Below, piece by piece: positions 1-10,300 of a stretch of 34,562 nt of DNA. This stretch comes from Streptomyces cucumeris. Its GTDB lineage: Bacteria; Actinomycetota; Actinomycetes; Streptomycetales; Streptomycetaceae. Below the pieces are notes generated by a model. It saw only the letters and a list, made by a program, of their open reading frames with translations. It was not told the DNA's origin and made no database searches. The number at the start of each line of letters is the position of its first letter. The first letter of the stretch is position 1. Position numbers and translations under genes: made by a program. The stretch spans positions 1-34,562 of the forward strand of contig NZ_JANCLX010000027.1 of assembly GCF_024295805.1 (NCBI RefSeq). Direction: 5' to 3'.

Positions 1-2
1 CC

Positions 3-3000
3 TCGCATTGTGCGCAGGTGGAGCGGATCGAGGACGAACTGTGCTCGGCGTTGGAGGGGGTCACGGCGAAGAGCGGTGATGTTCCGTTGTTCTCCACGGT
101 GACGGGTGGCTGGCTGGACACCTCGTTGATGGATGGTGGCTATTGGTATGCGAATCTGCGGAGTCCGGTGGGTTTCGAACCTGCGGTGCGTGCGCTGCTG
201 GATGAGGGCTTCGGTGCGTTCGTCGAGGTGAGTCCGCATCCGGTCCTGACCGCCGCCGTACAGGAGACTGCCGAGACGACTGGCACGGCAGCCGTCATCA
301 CCGGCACCCTGCGCCGCGGCGATGGCGGTACGGAACGCATGCTGCTGTCGCTGGGCGAGGCTTACGCACAGGGCGTGGCGGTGGACTGGACGCCCGCCTT
401 CGAGGGGATCGGTGCCCGGCGCGTCGACTTGCCCACCTACCCCTTCCAGGAGCGGCGGCTCTGGCTCGATGTCCCGACCACCAGCTGGGACGTTGCGTCC
501 GCCGGTCTCGCCACCACCGGACACCCGCTCCTGGGCGCCGCCGTGGAGATCGCCGACACGGGCGAGATCCTCATCAGCGGCAGGCTCTCCCTGCGGACCC
601 ACCCGTGGCTCGCCGAACACCGCGTCCAGTCGACCACCCTGCTGCCCGGCACCGCCTTCCTGGAGCTGGCGCTGCGCGCCGCCGCCGAGGCCGACCGTGC
701 CACGGTCGGCGAACTCACCCTGTCGGCACCCCTCGTACTGTCCGACGACGGTGCCGTACACGTCCAGATCCGCCTCGCCGCGGCCGGCGACGACGGCGAC
801 CGGGGCTTGAGCCTGTACTCCCGCCCGGAGCGGGACACAGCCGCTCCCGACGGCGGACACCTGTGGACCCTCCACGCCACCGGTACCGTCGTGCCCACCG
901 TCCGGCGGCCCGGTCCCGCCGTCATCACCTGGCCGCCCGCCGGGGCCCGACCGGTCGACACCGGTGATCTGTACGAGCGTTTCGCCGCCGCCGGATACGT
1001 CTACGGGCCCACCTTCCAGGGGATCCGCAACGCCTGGCGCGGCGACGGCGAGGTCTTCGCCGACCTCGTCCTCGACGAGGGGCAGCACGCCGACGCGGCC
1101 GGATATCTCCTCCACCCGGCGCTGCTGGACGCCGCACTGCAGACCGCCGCGCTCCTGCCCGACCGGGACGGCGCCGCGCGGCTGCCGTTCAGCTGGACCG
1201 ATGTCACCGTCCACGCTACCGGGGCCACCGCCGTCCGGGCACGGCTCACCGCCGACGGCCCGGACGCCGTCGCGCTCACCGTCCACGACCTCGCGGGGCA
1301 GGAGATCCTGTCCGCCGGTTCGCTCGTGCTGCGCCCTGTTTCGGCGGACCGGTTGCGGCCGGTCGACTCCGGCCGCGACGGACTGCACCGGCTGGAGTGG
1401 CTCCCCGCGCCCGCCACGGAGCCCACGGCAGCGCGCTGGGGACGGCTGGGCGACACCCTGCGCGAGGCTCTGCCCGACGCCGTGTCCTGGTCCCGACCGG
1501 CCGCGCCGCACCCGGCGTCCGCACCGGACGTACCGGAGGCACTGGACGGACCGGATGGACCGGATGGACCGGATAACCCGGACCTGGTCGTCGTCGACTG
1601 CCCGTGTCCACCGGCGGACACCCCCGCCGCCGCACTGCTCGCCACCACCACCGCATGCCTGCGCCTGGTGCGCGAGTGGCTGGACGACGAACGCCACGCG
1701 GGGTCCACCCTCGTCGTCGTCACCCGGGGCGCGCTGCCCACCGGACCCGGCGACACCACCGTCCCCCACCTGGCCCAGTCCGGGGTGTGGGGCATGCTGA
1801 GGACCGCGCGGACCGAGCACCCGGGGCGCTTCGCGGTGGTGGACCTCGACGACCGGCCCGGCTCCGCGACCGCCCTCGTCTCCGCGCTGCCCGGACTTCT
1901 GGCGGCGGGGGAGCACCAAGTCGCCGTACGCCACGGTGAGGTGCTGGTACCGCGGCTCACCGCCACACCCCACCGGGACTGCGTGGTGCCGCCGGTTGAT
2001 ACCCCGGCGTGGCGGATCGGCCTCGGAGCCGCGGGTACCGAAGGCGGTCCGGTGGCCGTCCCCGCCCCCGACGCCCTGTCACCCCTCGGTCCGGGCGAGG
2101 TGCGGGTCGCCGTACGCGCCGCCGGTCTGAACTTCCACGACGTCGTGGTCTCCCTGGGCCTCGACCCCGATCAGCCGGTGCTCGGCAGCGAGGGGGCCGG
2201 TACGGTCCTCGAAGTCGGCCCCGGCGTGGACGACCTGGCCCCCGGGGACCGGGTGATGGGGGTGTTCGGCGGGGCCTTCGGCCCGACCGCCGTCAGCGAC
2301 CGGCGCACCCTCGCCCCGATCCCGGCCGGATGGACCTTCGCCCAGGCGGCCTCGGTGCCGATCGCCTACCTCACCGCGTGGTACGGGCTGTTCGACCTCG
2401 GCGGGTTGCGCGACGGCCAGTCCGTTCTGGTGCACGCGGCCACCGGAGGGGTGGGCACGGCCGCCGTACAACTGGCACGGCACGCCGGGGCCGAGGTGTA
2501 TGCCACGGCAAGCCCCGCCAAATGGGATGTGCTCCGGGACCGTGGTGTCGACGAGGCGCACCTCGCCTCCACCCGCACGACCGAGTTCGCCACGGCGTTC
2601 CTGGACGCCACCGGTGGCAAGGGCGTCGACGTGGTACTCGACTGTCTGGCCCGGGAGTTCGTGGACGCCTCGCTGCGTCTGCTGCCCCGCGGCGGCCGGT
2701 TCGTGGAGATGGGCAAGACCGATGTACGGGACGCCGACGAGGTGGCGCGTCACCACCCCGGGGTCCACTACCAGGCGTTCGACCTGATGGAAGCCGGGCC
2801 GGACCGGATCGGTGCCATGCTCACCGAGATCCTGGCCCTGTTCGGGCGTGGTGTTCTCACCCTGCCGCCGGTCACCTGCTGGGACATCCGGCAGACCCCC
2901 CAGGCCTTCCGCCACCTGCGTCAGGCCCGGCACATCGGCAAGAACGTCCTGACGCTCCCGGCCCCGCTCGACCCCGACGGCACCGTGCTGGTCACCGGCG

Positions 3001-4331
3001 GGACCGGCACCCTCGGCGCCCTGGTCGCCCGCCATCTGGCCACCGTCCACGGGGTGCGCCACCTGCTGCTGGCGGGGCGCCGGGGCCCGGCGGCGCCCGG
3101 AGCCGCGGAGCTGGTCCAGGACCTCGCCGCGGCCGGGGCGCGGGCGACCGTGGTGGCCTGCGATCTGTCCGATCCGGCCGCGGCGGCCGGCCTGTTGGCA
3201 CGGGTGGACCGGACCCATCCGCTGACCGCCGTGGTGCACGCCGCGGGCACGCTCGACGACGGCGTCCTCTCCTCGCTCACCCCTGAGCACATCGCCACCA
3301 CCCTGCGGCCCAAGGCGGATGCCGCGTACACCCTGCACGAGCTGACCCGGGGCGGCGATCTGGCGGCGTTCGTGCTCTTCTCCTCCGGCGCGGCCCTTCT
3401 CGGAACACCCGGACAGGGCAACTACGCGGCCGCCAACGCCGCCCTCGACGCCCTGGCCGCACAGCGCCGCGCGGAGGGGCTGCCCGCCGTGTCCATCGGC
3501 TGGGGCATGTGGGAGGAGCGCAGCGAACTGACCGCGCATCTCACCGAGGTGGATCTGCGAGCGATGGCGGACCGGGGCATCGGCGCCCTGTCCACCGGAG
3601 CGGCGCTCGGTCTCTTCGATGCCGCTCTGCGCGCCGAGACCCCGTACGTCCTGGCGGCCGCCGTGGACCCGGTGGCGCTCACCGCCGCCGCATCGGCGGG
3701 GGAGGACCCGCCACCGATGCTGCGCGGACTGATCCGGCCCGCGCGACGGGCCGCCGCCACCGCCCCCGCGGCACCAGCCGCCACGCTCACCGGCAGGCTC
3801 CAGGGCCTGCCGCCCGCGGAGGTCCACCGGGTCCTGCTGGACCTGGTGCGCGGCAACGCCGCCGCCGTCCTCGGCCACACCTCCACGGAGCTGATCGGTG
3901 CCACACGTCCGTTCAAGGAGCTGGGATTCGACTCCCTCACCGGTGTCGAACTGCGCAACCGGCTGGCGGCCGTGACGGGTGAACGCCTGCCCGCGGCACT
4001 CGTCTTCGACCATCCGACCCCCGAAGCGCTCGCCGCACACCTCGCCACGCGGGTGTCCGCCGGGCATGCGGACGGCCCGCCGCTCGCACTCGCCGAACTC
4101 GACCGCCTCGACGGGCTCGTCGCCGAACTGTCCGGCGCGGACCACACCGGCACCCCGCCGCACACCGAGCTCGTCCGGCGGCTGCGCGGCGCGCTCGCCC
4201 GGCTGGAGCCCGCCGAGGACCGGCCGGACGCGCCGGAGGGCCCGGACGGACCGGATGGCGCCGCCGCCATCGCCGCCGCCACCAACGAAGAGATCTTCGA
4301 CCTGATCGACAAGGAGCTGGGCATCTCGTGA
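3..4331 (+). CDS. Modular type I PKS, C-terminal part: AT(partial)-DH-ER-KR-ACP (PKS A)
   Basis: The 5' end is missing. The frame is open from base 3 and begins inside the AT at the SH of a YASH-like motif (SHCAQVE), so the KS and most of the AT lie upstream. The AT remnant runs to about 390, with the post-AT linker LPTYPF near 433. The DH spans about 522-1360: catalytic His at 618 in HxxxSxxxxP (Ser where Gly is usual), YGP near 1005, and Asp at 1128 in DxxxQ. The ER spans about 2020-2960, with its NADPH loop (GGVG) at 2433-2456. The KR spans about 2982-3510, with LDD at 3252-3260 (B-type) and catalytic Tyr at 3423. The ACP has GFDSL with the phosphopantetheine Ser at 3933. The tail (EEIFDLIDKELGIS) looks like a docking helix for PKS B, which starts 46 bases on. 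Predicted chemistry is full reduction of the beta-carbon to CH2 and a methyl branch. A (PDG)n linker lies at 1548-1574. Confidence 0.95.
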   Translation, partial: SHCAQVERIEDELCSALEGVTAKSGDVPLFSTVTGGWLDTSLMDGGYWYANLRSPVGFEPAVRALLDEGFGAFVEVSPHPVLTAAVQETAETTGTAAVITGTLRRGDGGTERMLLSLGEAYAQGVAVDWTPAFEGIGARRVDLPTYPFQERRLWLDVPTTSWDVASAGLATTGHPLLGAAVEIADTGEILISGRLSLRTHPWLAEHRVQSTTLLPGTAFLELALRAAAEADRATVGELTLSAPLVLSDDGAVHVQIRLAAAGDDGDRGLSLYSRPERDTAAPDGGHLWTLHATGTVVPTVRRPGPAVITWPPAGARPVDTGDLYERFAAAGYVYGPTFQGIRNAWRGDGEVFADLVLDEGQHADAAGYLLHPALLDAALQTAALLPDRDGAARLPFSWTDVTVHATGATAVRARLTADGPDAVALTVHDLAGQEILSAGSLVLRPVSADRLRPVDSGRDGLHRLEWLPAPATEPTAARWGRLGDTLREALPDAVSWSRPAAPHPASAPDVPEALDGPDGPDGPDNPDLVVVDCPCPPADTPAAALLATTTACLRLVREWLDDERHAGSTLVVVTRGALPTGPGDTTVPHLAQSGVWGMLRTARTEHPGRFAVVDLDDRPGSATALVSALPGLLAAGEHQVAVRHGEVLVPRLTATPHRDCVVPPVDTPAWRIGLGAAGTEGGPVAVPAPDALSPLGPGEVRVAVRAAGLNFHDVVVSLGLDPDQPVLGSEGAGTVLEVGPGVDDLAPGDRVMGVFGGAFGPTAVSDRRTLAPIPAGWTFAQAASVPIAYLTAWYGLFDLGGLRDGQSVLVHAATGGVGTAAVQLARHAGAEVYATASPAKWDVLRDRGVDEAHLASTRTTEFATAFLDATGGKGVDVVLDCLAREFVDASLRLLPRGGRFVEMGKTDVRDADEVARHHPGVHYQAFDLMEAGPDRIGAMLTEILALFGRGVLTLPPVTCWDIRQTPQAFRHLRQARHIGKNVLTLPAPLDPDGTVLVTGGTGTLGALVARHLATVHGVRHLLLAGRRGPAAPGAAELVQDLAAAGARATVVACDLSDPAAAAGLLARVDRTHPLTAVVHAAGTLDDGVLSSLTPEHIATTLRPKADAAYTLHELTRGGDLAAFVLFSSGAALLGTPGQGNYAAANAALDALAAQRRAEGLPAVSIGWGMWEERSELTAHLTEVDLRAMADRGIGALSTGAALGLFDAALRAETPYVLAAAVDPVALTAAASAGEDPPPMLRGLIRPARRAAATAPAAPAATLTGRLQGLPPAEVHRVLLDLVRGNAAAVLGHTSTELIGATRPFKELGFDSLTGVELRNRLAAVTGERLPAALVFDHPTPEALAAHLATRVSAGHADGPPLALAELDRLDGLVAELSGADHTGTPPHTELVRRLRGALARLEPAEDRPDAPEGPDGPDGAAAIAAATNEEIFDLIDKELGIS
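1548..1574 (+). repeat. Three tandem 9-base repeats in the PKS A DH-ER linker
   Basis: GGACCGGAT is repeated three times exactly and is followed by a degenerate copy (AACCCGGAC), encoding a (PDG)n linker. A similar PDGPDG stretch occurs near 4246. This is an in-frame, slippage-prone linker with no catalytic role. Confidence 0.85.
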
Positions 4332-4377
4332 GTCACCCGCAGACCGAGCCGGCCCGACGGACCGCCGGAGGTGCCCG

Positions 4378-7300
4378 GTGAGCGAGCAGAAACTGCGCGA
4401 CTACCTCAACCGCGTCACCGTCGACCTGCGGGACACCCGCCGACGGCTGCGCCAGGCCGAGGCCCGGGGCCACGAGCCCATCGCCGTCGTCTCGATGAGC
4501 TGCCGCTTCCCCGGTGGGGTGCGCACCCCCGAGGAGCTGTGGGAGCTGCTGGTGGCGGGCCGTGACACCGTCACCGGCATCCCCGGGGACCGCGGCTGGG
4601 ACACCGGGCGGCTGACCGAGGGCGGTGTGCCGTGCCAGGGCGCGTTCATCGACGGCGCCGCCGACTTCGACGCCGGATTCTTCGCCGTCTCCCCGCACGA
4701 GGCCGTGGCCATGGACCCGCAGCAGCGTCTGCTGCTCCAGGCCGCCTGGGAGGCCGTCGAGCGCGCGGGCATCGACCCCGCCTCGCTGCGCGCCACCCGT
4801 ACCGGAGTGTTCGCCGCGGCCATCGACCAGGGCTACGGCCAACTCGGCGCGGGCGCCCCGGAGACCGTCCAGGGCTTCCTGATGACCGGCAACTCGATGA
4901 GCGTCACCTCCGGCCGGGTGGCCTACGCGCTCGGGCTGGAGGGCCCCGCCGTCACCGTCGACACCGCGTGTTCGGCCTCGCTCGTCGCCGTCCACCAGGC
5001 GGCGCGCGCCCTGCGTGACGAGGAGTGCTCCCTCGCGCTGGCGGCGGGGGTCACGGTGATGTCCCGGCCCTCCGTCTTCACCGAGTTCAGCCGCCAGGGC
5101 GCGATGTCGGCCGACGGGCGTTGCAAACCGTTCTCCGCCACCGCCGACGGCACCGGCTGGGGCGAGGGCGTCGGCGTACTGCTCCTGGAGCGTCTCTGCG
5201 ACGCGCGCCGCAACGGCCATCCAGTGCTCGCCGTCCTGCGTGGCTCCGCCGTCAACCAGGACGGTGCCAGCAACGGGCTGACCGCCCCCAACGGACCCTC
5301 CCAGCAGCGCGTCATCCAGGCGGCGCTGGCCGACGCGGGCCTGGCCCCGGCGGACGTGGACGCCGTGGAGGCACACGGCACCGGCACCACCCTCGGCGAT
5401 CCCATCGAGGCCGACGCCCTGATCGCCACCTACGGCCGGAACCGCCCCGCCGGACGGCCGCTGTGGCTCGGCTCCCTGAAGTCCAACATCGGCCACACCC
5501 AGGCCGCCGCGGGAGTCGCCGGGGTCATCAAGACCGTCCTCGCCCTGCGCCACGGGGTGCTGCCGCGGAGCCTGCACATCACCGAGCCGACCCCACATGT
5601 GGACTGGTCGGCGGGCTCGGTCGCGCTGCTGACCGAGGCCACACCGTGGCCGGAGACCGGCAGACCACGCCGTGCGGGGGTGTCCTCGTTCGGGATGAGC
5701 GGCACCAACGCCCACCTCATCCTCGAACAGGCCCCCGACCCCCAAGCAGTGGACCCCGGTGCGCAGGCATCCCCGGCGCCCGAGGTCACCACCCCGGCCG
5801 TCGTACCCTGCCTCCTCAGCGGGCGCACCGCCGCCGCCCTGCGCGACCAGGCCGTACGCCTGCGGGCCCGGCTGGACGGCACCGCCGAGGCACGCCCGGT
5901 GGACATCGGGTTCTCCCTCGCCACCACCCGGACGGCCTTCGAGCACCGCGCCGTCGTCCTGGCCGCGGACCGGACCGAACTCCTCGCCGGTGTGTCCGCG
6001 CTGATCCACGAGGACACCGCACCGGTCGTCACCGGCCACACCGAGCGGGTGCCCACCGGCCGGATCGCCTGGGTCTTCCCCGGACAGGGCGCCCAGTGGT
6101 CCGGTATGGGGCGTGAACTCCTGAACAGCTCACCGGAGTTCGCCGCCTCCGTCGACGCCTGCGAGGAGGCGCTGTCCGGCCTGGTGGACTGGTCACTGCG
6201 CGATGTGCTGCGCGGAGCGCCCGGCGCCGCCTCGCTCGACCGCGTCGACGTGGTCCAGCCCGCGCTGTTCGCCATGATGGTGTCACTGGCAGCGCTGTGG
6301 CGGTCCTGGGGCGTCGAACCCGACGCCGTCGTCGGCCACAGCCAGGGCGAGATCGCCGCCGCGGTCGTCGCCGGAGCGCTGTCACTGGAGGACGGCGCGA
6401 AGGCCGTCGCCCTGCGCAGCCGCGCCGTCGCCGCCCTCTCCGGCGACGGTGGCATGGTCTCGCTCGCGCTGCCGCTCGCGGGGGCCAGGGAGCTCATCGC
6501 CCCCTGGACGGAGCGCCTGTCGATCGCCGCCGTCAACGGGCCCGCCGCCGTCGTGGTCTCCGGCGACCGGGCGGCCCTCGACGAACTCGTCGCCATCTGC
6601 GCCACCCGGGACATCCGCGCCCGCACCCTCCCCGTCGACTACGCCTCCCACTCCGCGCAGGTTGAACGCGTCCACGACGGGCTGCTCACCGCGCTGGCGG
6701 ACATCACCCCGGCCGTGCCCCGTGTACCGCTGTACTCCACCGTCACCGGTGAGCGGCTGGACACCGCCGGGATGGACGCCGCGTACTGGTACCGGAACCT
6801 CCGTGAGACCGTCCGTTTCGACACCGCCGTCCGCTCCCTGGTGCGGGAGGGCCACCGGGTGTTCCTCGAGGTGTCGCCCCACCCCGTGCTGACCGTGCCG
6901 GTCCAGGACGTCGCCGAGGACACCGGCGCGGCCGACACCCTCGTCACCGGCACCCTGCGGCGGGACGAGGGCGGCCCCCGGCGCGCCCTGACCTCCGCTG
7001 CCGAACTGTGGGTCCACGGCACACCGGTGGACTGGCGCGCGGTCTACGAGGGCTCCGGGGCCCGCCGGATCGACCTGCCCACCTACCCGTTCCAGCAGCG
7101 CCGCCACTGGCTGGAGCCCAGCGCCCCCGCGACGCCATCCGCCGGTGACGACGCGCCCTTCTGGGACCTCGTCGAACGCGGTGACGTGACCGAGGCCGCC
7201 GACGCGCTCGCCGTCGACGCCGAGGCGCTCGGACGGGTGCTCCCCGCCCTCGGCGACTGGCACCGCCGCCGGGCCACCGCCACCGTCGCCGACTCCTGGC

Positions 7301-10300
7301 GCTACCGCGTCGACTGGCGGCCGGTACCCGACCCGCCCGCCACCACCCTCACCGGCCGCTGGCTGTTCGTCCTGCCTCCCGGCCACGGCACCGACGCCAC
7401 CGGGCGCGACGTCCTCCGCGCGCTCACCGACCACGGCGCCACCGTCGTCACCGCCGAGCCCCACACCACCGCCGACCGGACCGCGCTCGCCGCCGTACTG
7501 GCCGCCGCAGCCGAGGGCCGTCCCGTCACCGGTGTCCTCTCGCTGCTCGCCCTCGATGCACATCCCCACCCCGACCACCCGGCGCTGCCCACGGGCGCCG
7601 CCCTCACCCTCGCGCTCGTCCAGGCGATGGGCGACCTCGGAATGACCGCGCCCCTGTGGTGCGCCACCACCGGCGCGGTCTCCACCGGCCCCGCCGATCC
7701 GCCCACCGCGCCCCGGCAGGCACTGGTGTGGGGGACCGGTATGGTCGCCGCGCTCGAACACCCCCGCCGCTGGGGCGGGCTGGTCGACCTCCCCGCGCGG
7801 CTCGACGACCGCGCGCGCGAGCGGCTGTGCGCCGCGCTGGGCGGCGCCGGGGACGAGGACCAGCTGGCGGTACGGTCCACCGGTCTGCTCGCCCGCCGCC
7901 TCGTCCGGGCACCCCGCGCCTCCGCCCGCCCCGGCCGTTCCTGGCGGCCCCGCGGCACGGTCCTGCTGACCGGGGGTACCGGAGCGGTCGGCCCGCACCT
8001 CGTCCGCTGGCTGGCCCGGGGAGGCGCCGAACACCTCGTGCTGCCCGGACGCCGCGGCCCTGACACGCCCGGGGCGGCGGAGCTGACGGCCGAACTCGCC
8101 CGGCTGGGCACCCGTCTCACCCTGCCCGTGTGCGATCTTTCCGACCGTGCCCAGACCGAGGCGCTCCTGGCCGGGCTCGACGCCCAGGGCACCCCCGTCA
8201 CCGCCGTGGTGCACGCGGCCGCCCACATCGCCCTCGCCCCGCTGGATGCCATGCCCCTGGAGGCGTTCGAGCGGATCGTCGCCGCCAAGGCGGCGGGAGC
8301 CGGACACCTCGACGCCCTGCTCGACCGCGAACTCGACGCCTTCGTCCTGTTCTCCTCGATCGCGGGCGTGTGGGGGAGCGGTGACCACGGCGCGTACGCC
8401 GCCGCCAACGCCTATCTGGACGCGCTGGCCCAGCACCGCAGGGCGCGTGGCCTGACCGCCACCACGGTCGACTGGGGCATCTGGCGGGCGGACAACCCCG
8501 CGGCCCCGGCGGTCCAGGAACCCGTCGCCGACCTCTTCAACCTCGAAGAGCACGGACTGCCGCGGATCGACCCCGACACCGCCATCGCCTGCCTGCAACA
8601 GATCCTCGACGACGACGACACCCTCATCACTGTCGCCGACGTGGACTGGCCGCGTTTCACCGAGGTGTTCACCTCCAGCCGTCGCAGCCCGCTGCTGACC
8701 GGAGTCCCCGAGGCCCGGCGCGCGCTCGCGGCGCCGGACACCGCCGCCTCCGCACCGGCCGCGTCGGAACTGCGGCAGCGGCTGACCGCGCTCGGTCCCG
8801 CGGAACGGTCCAGGCTGCTGCTCGACCTGGTCCGGACCCACGCGGCGGCCGTGCTCGGCCACGACTCCACCGACACCGTCCCGCCCTCGAAGGCCTTCCA
8901 GGAGCTGGGGTTCGCCTCGCTGACCGCGGTCGAACTGCGCAACCGGCTGAACAGCGCGAGCGGACTGCGGCTGCCGTCGACCGTGGTCTTCGACCACCCC
9001 TCGGCCACCGCGCTCGCCACCCACCTGGGGGAGTGTCTGCTCGGTGACGCGGACAGCGACGGCGTCGGCGACGAGGACGGGAACGAGGACGGCCGACGGA
9101 GCCCGGGGGACCACGGGACGACCGCCGCCACCGACGAACCGATCGCCGTCGTCGCCATGGGCTGCCGGCTCCCCGGTGGTGTCAGCACCCCCGATGCCCT
9201 GTGGGAGCTGCTGACCGACTGCCGTGACGCCGTCTCCGGGTTCCCCGCCAACCGCGGCTGGGACCTCGACGCGCTCTATGACCCCGACCCCGACCGCCCC
9301 GGCACCGTCACCACCCGGCACGGTGGCTTCCTGCACGACGCCGCCGACTTCGACGCGGACTTCTTCGGCATCTCGCCCCGCGAGGCCCGCGCCATGGACC
9401 CCCAGCAACGCCTGCTGCTGGAGACCTCCTGGGAGGCGCTCGAACGCGCGGGCCTGGACCCCACCGCCCTGCGCGGCAGCCGCACCGGTGTCTTCACCGG
9501 GGTCAACTACAGCGACTACGCCACCGCCGTGGCCCGTTCCGCGGAGGCCGAGGGACATCTGCTCACCGGCAGCGCGCCCAGCGTCGTGTCCGGCCGGGTG
9601 GCGTACACCCTCGGTCTGGAGGGCCCGGCCATCACCGTGGACACCGCCTGCTCCTCGTCCCTGGTCGCCCTGCATCTGGCGGCCCGTGCGCTGCGCGCCG
9701 GGGACTGTTCGCTGGCCCTCGTCGGCGGTGTCACCGTGATGTCCACGCCCGGTGCGCTGGCCGGCTTCTCCCGGCAGCGCGGTCTGGCCCCCGACGGCCG
9801 GTGCAAGGCGTTCGCCGACGCCGCCGACGGGATGGGCATGAGCGAGGGCGCGGGTGTCCTGCTCGTCGAACGGCTGGCCGACGCCCGCCGCGACGGCCAC
9901 CCGGTCCTCGCGGTGCTGCGCGGCTCGGCCGTCAACCAGGACGGCGCCAGCAACGGTCTCTCCGCGCCCAACGGACCCAGCCAGCAACGGGTGATCCGGG
10001 CCGCGCTCAGCGACGCCGGACTCGACACCACGGACGTCGACGTGGTCGAGGCCCATGGCACCGGCACCACCCTCGGCGACCCCATCGAGGCCCAGGCGCT
10101 CCTGGCCACCTACGGACGGAACCGGCCGGACGGCCGGCCCGTGCTGGTCGGTTCGCTGAAGTCCAACATCGGCCACACCCAGGCCCTGTCCGGACTCGCC
10201 GGAGTGATGAAGACGGTGCTGGCCCTGGGCCACGCCACCGTTCCCGCCACCCTCCACGTCGACCGGCCCACCACCCATGTCGACTGGAACCAGGGCGGTC

